Part shown: positions 1-8,561 of the stretch, in pieces
Layout: each line of letters starts with the position of its first letter
How positions within the stretch are numbered: position 1 is the stretch's first letter
Origin: a bacterium
GTDB taxonomy: Bacteria; Bacteroidota; Bacteroidia; Cytophagales; Cyclobacteriaceae
Assembly: GCA_024743255.1 (NCBI GenBank)
Contig: JANSWY010000035.1
Coordinates: forward strand, 1 to 44,457
DNA: 44,457 nucleotides
Reading direction: 5' to 3'
Program-made: the position numbers and the translations under genes
Notes under the pieces: model-generated
What the model saw: only the letters and a program-made list of their open reading frames with translations
What the model was told of the DNA's origin: nothing
Database searches by the model: none

Positions 1-177
1 AAACTTTCTGGAAATGAAGTTGTTACCAATGGCGGTAGAGTAATTGCGTTCTCTGCCTTGGGTAAGAATATTGGTGAAGCTTTGACCAAATCTTATAAAG
101 CCCTGGAAAACGTAGAGTGGGATGGAATTTACTACAGAAAGGACATAGGAAAAGACCTGCTAAGGTTGTCTCTCTAA
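1..177 (+). CDS. purD: Phosphoribosylamine-glycine ligase, C-terminal end (partial)
   Basis: Only the last 58 codons lie in the window; the gene begins upstream and ends at TAA 175-177. The peptide contains NGGRVIAFSALG followed by an AL..SY.AL stretch and the ending GIYYRKDIG. This is the characteristic C-terminal biotin-carboxyl-carrier-like domain of PurD (GAR synthetase), which ligates glycine to phosphoribosylamine in cytoplasmic purine synthesis. The catalytic ATP-grasp part is not visible. Identification rests on the conserved C-terminal signature alone, but that signature is distinctive. Confidence 0.85.
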   Translation, partial: KLSGNEVVTNGGRVIAFSALGKNIGEALTKSYKALENVEWDGIYYRKDIGKDLLRLSL

Positions 178-218
178 CCGCTTATCAAAGTAGACCGCAA
201 CAAATTACTGCTAATCCA

Positions 219-226
219 TAATTTTG
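219..226 (+). promoter_or_regulatory. Candidate Bacteroidota -7 element (TAATTTTG) upstream of ricT
   Basis: TAATTTTG matches the Bacteroidota sigma-A -7 consensus TAnnTTTG and lies 81 bases before the ricT ATG, in the 130-base gap after purD. No TTG was found at the usual -33 spacing. The rest of the gap shows no gene. A chance match is possible in such AT-rich DNA. Confidence 0.3.
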
Positions 227-307
227 ACTTATTTTTAGATGCTAAAGCCAGTAATGTTGATATAAATGAACGCTGGCAAATGAATTAGAAGGATAACAGA
301 TAATTGG

Positions 308-1735
308 ATGGGATGTAGCACATGTAGTTCGGTTAAGAACGAAGATGGATCTGTTGCTGGATGCAAAAACAACGGCGGTTGTTCGACCGGCGGATGTAAT
401 AAAATGAATGTTTTTGACTGGTTATCCAATATGGATATTCCAGATTCTAATAGATTCGACATAGTTGAAGTAGGTTTTAAGAATGGAAGAAAAGAGTTCT
501 TCAGAAATTCCGATAACCTTGATCTTGTTACAGGAGAGGCGGTAGTTGTGGATGTACCAAATGGACACCACGTTGGATACGTTTCTTTAACAGGAGAACT
601 GGTTCGACTTCAAATGAAGAAGAAGCAAGTTGCTAACGACGATGAAGTAAAGTCAATCTATAGAATTGCAACTGCAAAAGATCTAGAGAAATTAGATAAA
701 GTGAAAAAGCGTGAAATGCCCACGCTTTACAGAACACGTACAATAATTGACGACCTAAAGCTCGATATGAAACTTACAGATATCGAGTATCAGGCAGATA
801 ATACAAAAGCCACTTTTTATTACTCAGCAGACGATAGAGTCGATTTTAGAGAGTTAATCAAAATTCTTGCATCTGAGTTTAAGATTCGTGTTGAAATGCG
901 TCAAATAAGTTTGAGACAGGAAGCAGGAAGGCTTGGTGGAATTGGCTCATGTGGTAGAGAATTGTGCTGTAGTACCTGGCTGGCTGACTTTAAGAGTGTT
1001 TCGACCTCTGCTGCCAGATATCAGAATCTATCATTAAATCCAAGTAAGCTTTCCGGACAATGCGGTAGACTTAAGTGCTGTCTCAACTACGAGTTAGATA
1101 CGTACATGGATGCATTGGAAAATATTCCTGAAGTTGAAAAACCTCTAGTCACAGAAAAAGGTGAGGCTACATTACAAAAGACCGATATTTTCAGGAAAAT
1201 AATGTGGTTTGGTTATGCCAATGAAAACACATGGCACCCTGTGGATGTGGACCGAGTTGCGGAAATTCTTAAACTAAATAGTGAAGGAGTAACTCCGGCA
1301 ACTTTAGCAGAAGACGAACTTGCAGAAGAGCTGGAAGTTGGAGGAATAAATAGCGATCTGGATCAGTTAGATAAAAAGTACAAGTCTAAAGGTAAAAGAA
1401 ACAAAAGGAAGAACAAAAGGTCTAACCGGGGAGGAGATAAAAACAGGTCAAATCAGCAAGCAGGTAATAAGAATTCCAATAAGCGGCAAGCAAGTAATAA
1501 GAATAGCAAACAGCAAGGCAATAACAAGCAGCAGCCGAATAATAAGCAACAAGGCAACAACAAGCCTAAAAATAAAGGGAACCAACAGCAAGGAAATAAT
1601 AATCAGGGTGGCGGCAAGCAAGATGGAAATAAGCAAGGGGCTCCAAAAAATAAGAAAGGTAACCGTCCAAACAATAGAAAGAAAAATGCGAATAAAAACA
1701 GACCTCAGGCCAACAAACAATCTGGTGATAACTAG
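308..1735 (+). CDS. ricT: RicT (YaaT/PSP1 family) regulatory iron-sulfur protein with long Asn/Lys/Gln-rich tail
   Basis: A 475-residue PSP1/YaaT family protein. The N-terminus carries a cysteine cluster (C3, C6, C19, C25, C30) followed by NVFDWLSN, the form typical of Bacteroidota RicT. The PSP1 C-terminal domain (about residues 150-275) holds CGRELCC and CGRLKCC. In Bacillus subtilis the RicA/F/T complex binds Fe-S clusters and affects RNase Y and phosphorelays; the Bacteroidota role is not established. Start ATG 308 is chosen because it includes the first cysteines. From about residue 355 to the end the protein is a low-complexity, highly basic N/K/Q/G tail, probably disordered and possibly nucleic-acid binding (inference). 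Its stop overlaps the start of gldH, so the two genes are likely cotranscribed. Confidence 0.88.
   Translation: MGCSTCSSVKNEDGSVAGCKNNGGCSTGGCNKMNVFDWLSNMDIPDSNRFDIVEVGFKNGRKEFFRNSDNLDLVTGEAVVVDVPNGHHVGYVSLTGELVRLQMKKKQVANDDEVKSIYRIATAKDLEKLDKVKKREMPTLYRTRTIIDDLKLDMKLTDIEYQADNTKATFYYSADDRVDFRELIKILASEFKIRVEMRQISLRQEAGRLGGIGSCGRELCCSTWLADFKSVSTSAARYQNLSLNPSKLSGQCGRLKCCLNYELDTYMDALENIPEVEKPLVTEKGEATLQKTDIFRKIMWFGYANENTWHPVDVDRVAEILKLNSEGVTPATLAEDELAEELEVGGINSDLDQLDKKYKSKGKRNKRKNKRSNRGGDKNRSNQQAGNKNSNKRQASNKNSKQQGNNKQQPNNKQQGNNKPKNKGNQQQGNNNQGGGKQDGNKQGAPKNKKGNRPNNRKKNANKNRPQANKQSGDN
1378..1730 (+). repeat. Low-complexity imperfect repeat encoding the N/K/Q/G tail of RicT
   Basis: The 3' quarter of ricT is built from degenerate short units rich in AAT, AAC, AAG, AAA, CAA and CAG codons, such as aataacaagca and caagcaaggcaataa. 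It encodes alternating Asn, Lys, Gln and Gly with repeated NNK, QQGNNK and NKQ motifs. Such a tract can expand or contract by slippage. The antisense strand reads as a long hydrophobic frame only because of this codon bias. Confidence 0.75.
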
Positions 1736-2225
1736 GCTTAACAGAGTTTTTTTAGGTTTGTTATTGGTTAGTGCTTTTATTTCAATAACAAGCTGCGGTG
1801 GACCTGATAAGGTTTTTGAGGATTATTCCAATATTGTAAAGGAAAGCTGGCATCAGGATTCCTTAGTCAGTTTTGATATTAACATTGATCAGGTAGAACA
1901 ACCGTTGAACCTTGGGGTTACATTAAGGTATGGACTGACTTATGCATATACTAATGTGTACATTAATTATCGGGTTACTAAAGAGGATGGTACTTTAGTG
2001 AAAAGCGAATTAGAAGAGGTCGTATTGTTTGATCCCAAAACAGGCAAGCCACTTGGTAGTGGTATGAGTGATGTTTTTGATATAGAAAGCAATTTCCTGG
2101 AATCATATAATTTTCCTGAAGCTGGGAAATACGCAGTTAGTTTTCAGCAATATATGAGAGTGGAGGAGTTGCCGGATATTGTTTCTGTAGGTTTAAAGGT
2201 TACAGAAAGTGGAGTTTCCAATTAA
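1725..2225 (+). CDS. gldH: Gliding motility lipoprotein GldH
   Basis: The best start is GTG 1725, overlapping the ricT stop by 11 bases. It gives a 166-residue protein with an ideal lipoprotein signal: RLNR, a hydrophobic stretch, then ITSC with the lipidated Cys at residue 24. An ATG at 1686 would put 13 extra residues before this signal and lies deep inside ricT. The mature part begins CGGPDKVFEDYSN and contains SFDINIDQ and NVYINYRV, matching the GldH family. GldH is an outer-membrane-linked lipoprotein needed for gliding in Flavobacterium johnsoniae, and it often follows ricT in Bacteroidota. Its TAA lies inside the 4-base palindrome TTAA shared with the convergent helicase stop. Confidence 0.82.
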   Translation: MITRLNRVFLGLLLVSAFISITSCGGPDKVFEDYSNIVKESWHQDSLVSFDINIDQVEQPLNLGVTLRYGLTYAYTNVYINYRVTKEDGTLVKSELEEVVLFDPKTGKPLGSGMSDVFDIESNFLESYNFPEAGKYAVSFQQYMRVEELPDIVSVGLKVTESGVSN

Positions 2226-5200
2226 GGTTCGGTTGAATTAATAAATCTAGAAAGCTTTTCAATCACAAGTTCTTTCTCCATCCAATACTCTCGTGAGAAA
2301 AATGCTCTAAATCTCCAGTTCTTTTTTTGGAATAGAAATGGTTTGTAAATGTGAGGGTCTTTAATTGAAATACTCTCATAGTATAAACTGTCATCAGTCA
2401 TGACTAAACCACGATAATCTCCATTGTTGGTGACCGTCAGATCTGCAAATGGCAAGCTCTCCTCAAGAGCGGTTTCTTTAGAGTTGATTAAGTTGATATT
2501 TCTAAAATGATCCTTTAAATACCAATCCGCATTATGCTGCTCGTGAGGTTGAGCTTGAGGTTTGTATTGTCCATCTGAGACTCGGTAAGCATATTCAAGG
2601 TATTTCTTTAATAGCTTGGGGCCTGAGTTTTTCAATCCGTCTACATTTAATTGATTAGGAAGAATGCTGGAAACAATCATTATTTTTTCTTTCGCTCTTG
2701 TGATTGCAACATTCAACCTGTTTTCTCCACCTTCCACATTTAAGGATCCAAACTTCATATTCATTCTCCCATTTTTATCTGGTGCATATGCCGTGGAAAA
2801 AATAATGATGTCCCTTTCGTCTCCCTGTACATTTTCAATGTTCTTAACGAACAGATTTTCTGGCCACAATATCTTTCTTGAAATCCCGAACTCCTCCATT
2901 AAATCAAGGATATACCCTTGCTGAGCTGCATTGAATGTAACAATTCCTATAGATTTGCCCGGTTCCTTTTCTAATAGGTTAGACGCCAGGATTACGGTTT
3001 CCTGAGCTTCATCTCTATTTACATTGTTTTCCCAAATACCATCGCATTTCACATATTTAATGGATGGCTCTTTCTCATTAATTTTGTGGAAATCTGGAAG
3101 TAAGTTAAGCTTACCTCCATAAAACTGTTGATTGGAAAATTCAATTAGTTCCAATGTCTGAGATCTGTAATGGCCTTTCAATTGCACTTGCATTAAATGA
3201 GCTTTTGCAAGATTTAATAAGGAATCTATTTCAAGTTCTGGAATATCTTCATCGTTATCATCTTCCCATCTTACTTTATAAATGTCCAATGGCTGAAGCT
3301 GCTTGTCATCCCCCGCAATTACAATCTGCTTACCTCTATACATAGCGGGAAGCCCTTTTTCGGCGAAACACTGACTGGCCTCATCAAAGATTACTACATC
3401 AAAAGATTCTTTCATTGGGAAGATAGCAGAAGCAGATTCTGGAGAAGCCATCCAACAAGGGATCAAATCATATAACTCTTCCTCAAAGGATGTGATCAAC
3501 TTCCGCATTGGCCAAATACGTCTTTTTTTGGTTACCTGGTGAAGAAGATCTCTATATGTTACAAGGTTATTGAGGCGATTGTATTCAAGGTTGTGATAAG
3601 TTTTTTCCCGTGCTTTTAATAGCAGAATATCATTGCTGACCTCAAGTTTTTCTGCAACCGCATTCTGTAACTCCCTCTCCATTTTCTCGAACTTAAGAGA
3701 GGATACAGATCTAAGTACTGGATATTTTGTTTCAATGTGGTCGATCCATGCAAGCCGCAGACTGTTTTGAAACAAAATCAAATTTTTCTCTTTTTGATCG
3801 GCACTGTTTTCCTCCAGAAGTTTGTCCAAAACTTTTTGCTCAGTAATTGATAGGCTTTCTTTTATTCTGTCAAACTCGCATAAAGATTCAAACTCTTTGT
3901 TGAGTGAGTCAATCATCCTTTCACCTACCTGAGATTTTTTTGCTATCTGATCAATCTGACCTGGATTAAGATAAATCTCCCATTGCACCCGCTTTAATGG
4001 TAGATCTGCAAGGACCCTGATAGTTCGCTTGATTTTATCAGATAACTGCTCATAGTCATGATGCTTCACAGATATGAAGTCTTTCAGATTCCTAACAGAT
4101 ACAAAAATACTTCTACTCTGAATGGCCAGTTTTTGATAATAGAACCAATTCTGAATATCAATTTTTCTCATAGATCCCGGCAATTCCGGTAACCATTTTG
4201 TATCCTTCAATTCAGAAAAGATATGCTCAATATTGAGCCTGTTATCAATTTTTTCAATCAAGGTGTTGAACCCCTGCTTGTTGCTTTTTAAGTCGTTTGC
4301 AACTAGTACGCGGGTAAGGAAAGTTTTATCCTTGCTGAAAAACTTCCAGGTAAACCAACTGATGAAACTTCTTCTGGCCTTAATTCCCCTGTTAAGAACT
4401 TCCTGAAATCTTCCTAGTTCAGATGCTTCAAGAGACATTTCCGGGCCAAATCCCTTGTAACCTTGCATTAAGGTTCTTTCCATGTTGGATAACCACTGTG
4501 AATCTCCTTCCATATCAGATTCCACCATATGGCTGAAGCCATTATATACTTTTGGGTCTGAGAGGATTTTTAGGAGCTCTCCAAGTTCATCTTTTTTGGA
4601 AATTATATATCCAGCTGTTTCTAAATCTACTGTATTATCCAGAACAGCCTTTACTTTTTCACCCAATTCTTGCTGATAATCCGGAATCTCAGTGATAATG
4701 TCTTTTATCTTTCCAAAATCCGTTATTGTATGATTTGCAAAGGACTTTCTATTCGACCAGGGATGACTTTCTTTTTCAAATAATTTACTGTAATCCAGAT
4801 AATCTCCCAGTTTTTTTTCTGTTTCCGGAAGTTGATGGAAATCAAGTTGACGATATTCCTGACGGATATCGATAAAGTTCTCATGGGGATTAGAAGTCAG
4901 GTATAGCTCCTTTATAGATTTGCCGCACTCCTGTTCATCAAACAATGCAAATTTGAACTCTTCAAGCTCCTCCGTTAATTGGTCAATTGTACGACTAGCT
5001 TGCTGAAATTTTCTTTCAAGTTGAATTGAATCTAAAGTATTGTTCTTTTGCTGATACTCATTTAACCTTTCAATTTGAGAACCGATTTGCTCGTATATTG
5101 TTTTTCGGTCATTCTTGAAATCATGCATTAACCCGACAAAGTCCTGAAGATCTTTTTCAGAAAGCCTTTGATATACAACATCCAGTGCCGCCTTTTTCTG

Positions 5201-6232
5201 GCTGACAAGCAGAATGCTCTTACCCCTTGCCATAAAGTCTGAAATGATATTACATATCAGCTGAGATTTGCCAGTTCCGGGAGGACCCTGGACAATTATG
5301 GAGTTGCCTTGTTTGATGGCTTTCAAAGCATTTTCCTGATATGCATCTAATTCAAAGGGTGTAAATGTGAGCTCTTCTTTAACATTCTTAACAAATGAGA
5401 AATTGTATTCATCATTCTCTTTGGACTCTTTGCTAAAAAATAATTCTTCAATCTGACTAAACTCATCCTTCTCCAGCATATGCACATAATCTGGCACCAG
5501 ATACGATCCTGCTTGCGGAAATATTCCAAGTACAGCTTCCGGGTGGAGTTTTAACTGACCATCCAATTCAAGATTTTCAAAATCCTGCTTTCTGAAATTG
5601 TCGAAAGTATGGAGTGCATCCATGAAGTTCTCCTGGTTGAAATTGATTTCGACACTGCTGTCCTTTAACAGTTCATACAACTCGGTTCTGAATACAGTGG
5701 AGTCGTTATCAAAATCATCAAATACTTTGTCTAGCAATTCTTCATCAGGTGCAATTTGATTGAAATAAGAATATGCCAGTAGAAAAGTCTTATTAAGAGT
5801 CAGGTTTACATTTTTGCGGAGCTTGATGTTCCATGTGTTGTCTGATAACTCTAATTCTACAGGAAAAAATATGAGTGGGCACCTAACGGCAGTTCCTTCA
5901 TTAAATTTCCCTCGTACAAATGGCCAACCTACAAATAAATCCTTGGCACCTCTTTCTTCAAAAATAAATTTCTCAATACGATCTATTTTCTTCAGCCGGC
6001 CACTTAATTTGTTGGCCTTGTCATCATGTGTATCAACTGCTTTAGCAATTGGTATTTTAGATTTCTTTGCAATTAAGTCTCTTATTATATCAAATGAAGG
6101 CTGATTATTGGCAAAGTCCAGGTCGTGCAAATCTATGAACTGATCAGAGATTAGCCTGAGCAGTAGTAGAGATCTATTATTTCCGGAAAGATTGGTTAAT
6201 CTTCTTAGGTATGATTCGAGAATTTTTTGCAC
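2222..6232 (-). CDS. DUF4011-type superfamily 1 DNA/RNA helicase
   Basis: A 1336-residue protein starting at GTG 6232. Residues about 1-250 match the DUF4011 pattern (LTNLSGNNRSLLL; then RCPLIFFPVELEL near 117-129). A helicase core follows with a Q-motif-like ELDAYQENAL (295-304), Walker A GPPGTGKS (316-323), Walker B VIFDEASQ with D950-E951, and motif VI LNVAITRAKEK around R1179. Residues about 340-900 form a long helical, coiled-coil-prone insertion. The last 100 residues align in pattern with the Vsr/DUF559-like nuclease end of related proteins (LVMTDDSLYY; KKNWRFRAFFSREYW), but the expected acidic catalytic residues are not evident. DUF4011-helicase-Vsr proteins are known as antiphage factors (hhe), so defence is one possible role; a housekeeping repair role cannot be excluded. 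It is preceded by an HhH protein on the same strand. Confidence 0.8.
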   Translation of the reverse strand: MQKILESYLRRLTNLSGNNRSLLLLRLISDQFIDLHDLDFANNQPSFDIIRDLIAKKSKIPIAKAVDTHDDKANKLSGRLKKIDRIEKFIFEERGAKDLFVGWPFVRGKFNEGTAVRCPLIFFPVELELSDNTWNIKLRKNVNLTLNKTFLLAYSYFNQIAPDEELLDKVFDDFDNDSTVFRTELYELLKDSSVEINFNQENFMDALHTFDNFRKQDFENLELDGQLKLHPEAVLGIFPQAGSYLVPDYVHMLEKDEFSQIEELFFSKESKENDEYNFSFVKNVKEELTFTPFELDAYQENALKAIKQGNSIIVQGPPGTGKSQLICNIISDFMARGKSILLVSQKKAALDVVYQRLSEKDLQDFVGLMHDFKNDRKTIYEQIGSQIERLNEYQQKNNTLDSIQLERKFQQASRTIDQLTEELEEFKFALFDEQECGKSIKELYLTSNPHENFIDIRQEYRQLDFHQLPETEKKLGDYLDYSKLFEKESHPWSNRKSFANHTITDFGKIKDIITEIPDYQQELGEKVKAVLDNTVDLETAGYIISKKDELGELLKILSDPKVYNGFSHMVESDMEGDSQWLSNMERTLMQGYKGFGPEMSLEASELGRFQEVLNRGIKARRSFISWFTWKFFSKDKTFLTRVLVANDLKSNKQGFNTLIEKIDNRLNIEHIFSELKDTKWLPELPGSMRKIDIQNWFYYQKLAIQSRSIFVSVRNLKDFISVKHHDYEQLSDKIKRTIRVLADLPLKRVQWEIYLNPGQIDQIAKKSQVGERMIDSLNKEFESLCEFDRIKESLSITEQKVLDKLLEENSADQKEKNLILFQNSLRLAWIDHIETKYPVLRSVSSLKFEKMERELQNAVAEKLEVSNDILLLKAREKTYHNLEYNRLNNLVTYRDLLHQVTKKRRIWPMRKLITSFEEELYDLIPCWMASPESASAIFPMKESFDVVIFDEASQCFAEKGLPAMYRGKQIVIAGDDKQLQPLDIYKVRWEDDNDEDIPELEIDSLLNLAKAHLMQVQLKGHYRSQTLELIEFSNQQFYGGKLNLLPDFHKINEKEPSIKYVKCDGIWENNVNRDEAQETVILASNLLEKEPGKSIGIVTFNAAQQGYILDLMEEFGISRKILWPENLFVKNIENVQGDERDIIIFSTAYAPDKNGRMNMKFGSLNVEGGENRLNVAITRAKEKIMIVSSILPNQLNVDGLKNSGPKLLKKYLEYAYRVSDGQYKPQAQPHEQHNADWYLKDHFRNINLINSKETALEESLPFADLTVTNNGDYRGLVMTDDSLYYESISIKDPHIYKPFLFQKKNWRFRAFFSREYWMEKELVIEKLSRFINSTEP

Positions 6233-6257
6233 AGGCTAAATATATCTTCAATAATCT

Positions 6258-7151
6258 TTATTCGAAAGTGATATAAGGTTGTATTTTGAAAAGGGTAGTA
6301 TCATTTAATATTTCAATTTTGCTCAGATCTTGTTCAGAGTTAAAATTACCATGTTGATGTCTGTAGTTTACAATCGCTCTAGCCAGATTGTAATTGATAT
6401 ATGGATGGCTCGCCAAATATTTAACAGAATCCGAATTGATTTGAATCTTTAATACCTCTTTGGAAATTTCGAATTGCTCCAAAAGGTTATTAATCACATC
6501 CTCTTTTAAACCGTACACCTCAACCAATTGATCTTCTGAATGAAATCCACCTAATTTATCTCGATACTTGATTATTCTATTTGATAAAACCTTACCAATT
6601 CCTCTCACACTCTTCAATTCCTCCAGAGAAGCTGAATTAATATCTGATTTTGAAATAACCTCTGAATTCTCAACCTCAGTCTTAAATATTTGAGGCTTTC
6701 GCTTTTCAATTATTATATAACTCTCTAACTCCTTTACCCTGGATTTATTGATTCCATAAATATTAAGTAGGTCCGATTTTTCATAAAACCTTCCTTTTGC
6801 ATTGAGGAACTTTGTCCAGTTATTAGCAACTCTTTCGGTAAACCCTAATGAAATAATCTGTTCCTTACTGATTTTATTAGGGTCAAATTCAAATTTTTGA
6901 AACTCCCTTTTTATTGGTGCGGAAACTACATTTTTTGCCTGCTCCTTCTTTTTTAAGCTGATTTCTTTCCTCCATTCCTCGAGCTCCTGTAGACTAAGTT
7001 CAGTATTAATGTCGTTAGAGAGATAAATTTTGTATACGTAAAGCAGCCCTGAGCACAAAAACAACGTTGGGATTAATAACAACAGGCCGTTGGATTCTGA
7101 TTTAGAGAACCCAAAATGGTTTCTTAAATGAGAAAATATGACTTTTATCAT
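6258..7151 (-). CDS. Membrane-anchored triple helix-hairpin-helix (ComEA-like) protein
   Basis: A 297-residue protein with a basic N-terminus, one membrane segment (about 22-40), a charged linker, and three successive helix-hairpin-helix units. The units are near 89-148 (FDPNKIS...LGF, LLNIYGI), 170-226 (INSASLEELKSVRGIGKVLS, then RIIKYRDKLGGF) and 237-296 (INSDSVKYLASHPYINYNLA, RAIVNYR). The middle unit is the canonical ComEA/PulG-type HhH DNA-binding motif. Positive-inside topology places the HhH part in the periplasm, as in the DNA-uptake receptor ComEA, but no other competence gene is seen here. It lies 25 bases upstream of the helicase on the same strand, so cotranscription is plausible. 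Substrate and role are not known. Confidence 0.75.
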   Translation of the reverse strand: MIKVIFSHLRNHFGFSKSESNGLLLLIPTLFLCSGLLYVYKIYLSNDINTELSLQELEEWRKEISLKKKEQAKNVVSAPIKREFQKFEFDPNKISKEQIISLGFTERVANNWTKFLNAKGRFYEKSDLLNIYGINKSRVKELESYIIIEKRKPQIFKTEVENSEVISKSDINSASLEELKSVRGIGKVLSNRIIKYRDKLGGFHSEDQLVEVYGLKEDVINNLLEQFEISKEVLKIQINSDSVKYLASHPYINYNLARAIVNYRHQHGNFNSEQDLSKIEILNDTTLFKIQPYITFE

Positions 7152-7271
7152 GTTGTGTGACTGATGATTTTATCGTAAGTGGTTAAGAATCAAATGGTTG
7201 CTTATTATTTATAATGATTCTAAATTACAAACAACTAACAATCATCAGGCCCAAGTTAACACTTTGGAATT

Positions 7272-7279
7272 TATTTTTG
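7272..7279 (+). promoter_or_regulatory. Candidate Bacteroidota -7 element (TATTTTTG) for hemA
   Basis: TATTTTTG fits TAnnTTTG exactly and ends 19 bases before the hemA ATG, implying a short leader. No clear TTG sits at the -33 position. It is in the 147-base gap between the divergent HhH gene and hemA. Confidence 0.4.
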
Positions 7280-7298
7280 CAAGACTATACGATTACCT

Positions 7299-8561
7299 AT
7301 GCATATTACTTTTAAATCGGTTGCCCTCTCGTACAAGAACACGCCTCTGGAGATCAGAGAAAAGATCGCCTATGATGAGAAATCATCTAAAAGATTAATG
7401 CGTGACCTTCGTGATATCCTGGGTCTACAGGAGACAATGATCTTATCAACTTGTAATAGAACTGAGATTTATTACTCAAGTAATGAATCGCGTTTTGAAG
7501 ATATTGTCAAGGTGATTAGATCTGAGCGAGGGCTTGAAGGGGATGTAACCAAATACTTTGAGGCCATTGACAATCACAATGATGCGGTTCAGCATTTATT
7601 TTATGTGGCGATGGGACTAGAGGCTCAGGTTGTTGGTGATATGCAAATTTCAAACCAGGTGAAAAATGCTTATCAGTGGAGTGCTGATGAGAATATGGCT
7701 GGTCCATTCCTTCACAGGTTGATGCATACTATTTTCTTTAGCAACAAAAGAGTAGTGCAGGAAACTCCTTTTAGAGATGGTGCTGCTTCAGTTTCTTATG
7801 CGGCAACAGACTTGGTAAAAGATTTAACAAGGGAGTTCCAGGAGCCAAAGGTATTGGTAATTGGTCTTGGAGAGATTGGTTTAGATGTTGTGAAAAACCT
7901 TTATGAACACACCAAGTGTGATGTAACAATATCTAACAGAACTTTCGCTAAAGCTGAAGAGATTGCAGCTGAGCATGGTTATAAGACACTTCCTTATGAA
8001 AACTTTGAAATGGAGCTTAAGAACTATGATGTAATCATAAGCTCGGTTAGAAAAAATGAGCCAATCATTTCAAGTAAGTCGATTGAAACCATTGAAATAT
8101 TAAGTCATAAATTCTTTATAGATCTTTCTGTGCCAAGAAGCATCGCTGCTAATGTAGAAGATGTTCATGGCGCACTGTTGTATAATATTGATGATATTCA
8201 TGATAAAGCAAATGCAGCACTGGAGATTCGTAAGAAGTCTATTCCAGCTGTAGAAAAGATCATTGAAGAATCTATTGCCGAGTTCAACAACTGGGCAAGG
8301 GAAACAGAAGTTTCTCCAACTATCCAAAAGCTGAAAGGAGCACTGGAAGATATCAGGAAAGCAGAACTTGCGAAACATATGAAAAACATTTCCCCTGATC
8401 AGGAAGAAATATTGGAAGTTGTTACCAAGGGGATGCTTCAGAAGATTATCAAGTTGCCAGTACTTCAATTGAAAGCTGCATGCAAACGGGGTGAGGCTGA
8501 AACACTCATCGACGTTTTGAATAATCTATTTGACCTGGAGAGTCAGCCACTTAAAAAGTGA
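7299..8561 (+). CDS. hemA: Glutamyl-tRNA reductase
   Basis: 420 residues, full length. HemA reduces glutamyl-tRNA(Glu) to glutamate-1-semialdehyde with NADPH, the first committed step of C5 tetrapyrrole synthesis in the cytoplasm. The N-terminal catalytic domain holds the nucleophile Cys52 in STCNRTEIY. The next conserved block reads GLEAQVVGDMQISNQVK, where Asp replaces the usual Glu of the GExQI motif. A Rossmann NADPH site (VIGLGEIG, about residues 187-194) and a helical C-terminal dimerisation domain follow. The start MHITFKSVALSYKNTPLEIR matches Bacteroidota HemA, supporting ATG 7299. The downstream WG-repeat gene probably begins within its last codons. No other heme genes are in the window. 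Confidence 0.93.
   Translation: MHITFKSVALSYKNTPLEIREKIAYDEKSSKRLMRDLRDILGLQETMILSTCNRTEIYYSSNESRFEDIVKVIRSERGLEGDVTKYFEAIDNHNDAVQHLFYVAMGLEAQVVGDMQISNQVKNAYQWSADENMAGPFLHRLMHTIFFSNKRVVQETPFRDGAASVSYAATDLVKDLTREFQEPKVLVIGLGEIGLDVVKNLYEHTKCDVTISNRTFAKAEEIAAEHGYKTLPYENFEMELKNYDVIISSVRKNEPIISSKSIETIEILSHKFFIDLSVPRSIAANVEDVHGALLYNIDDIHDKANAALEIRKKSIPAVEKIIEESIAEFNNWARETEVSPTIQKLKGALEDIRKAELAKHMKNISPDQEEILEVVTKGMLQKIIKLPVLQLKAACKRGEAETLIDVLNNLFDLESQPLKK

Noticed and set aside
205-256. Inverted repeat ATTACTG/CAGTAAT in the purD-ricT gap
   Set aside because: Seven bases with a loop of nearly 40 bases; likely by chance in AT-rich DNA.
1448-1720. A 90-codon, extremely hydrophobic open frame on the minus strand
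   Set aside because: It is the antisense of the AAT/AAC/AAG/CAA-rich ricT tail, which necessarily reads as Leu, Ile, Val and Phe. No start signal or independent support.
1608-1724. Upstream extension of gldH
   Set aside because: It lies within ricT and would place about 39 residues before a complete lipoprotein signal peptide; GTG 1725 fits better.
2664-2924. Plus-strand open frames inside the helicase, and similar frames inside porU and other large genes
   Set aside because: They overlap genes with strong domain evidence, lack family features and reflect shadow reading frames.
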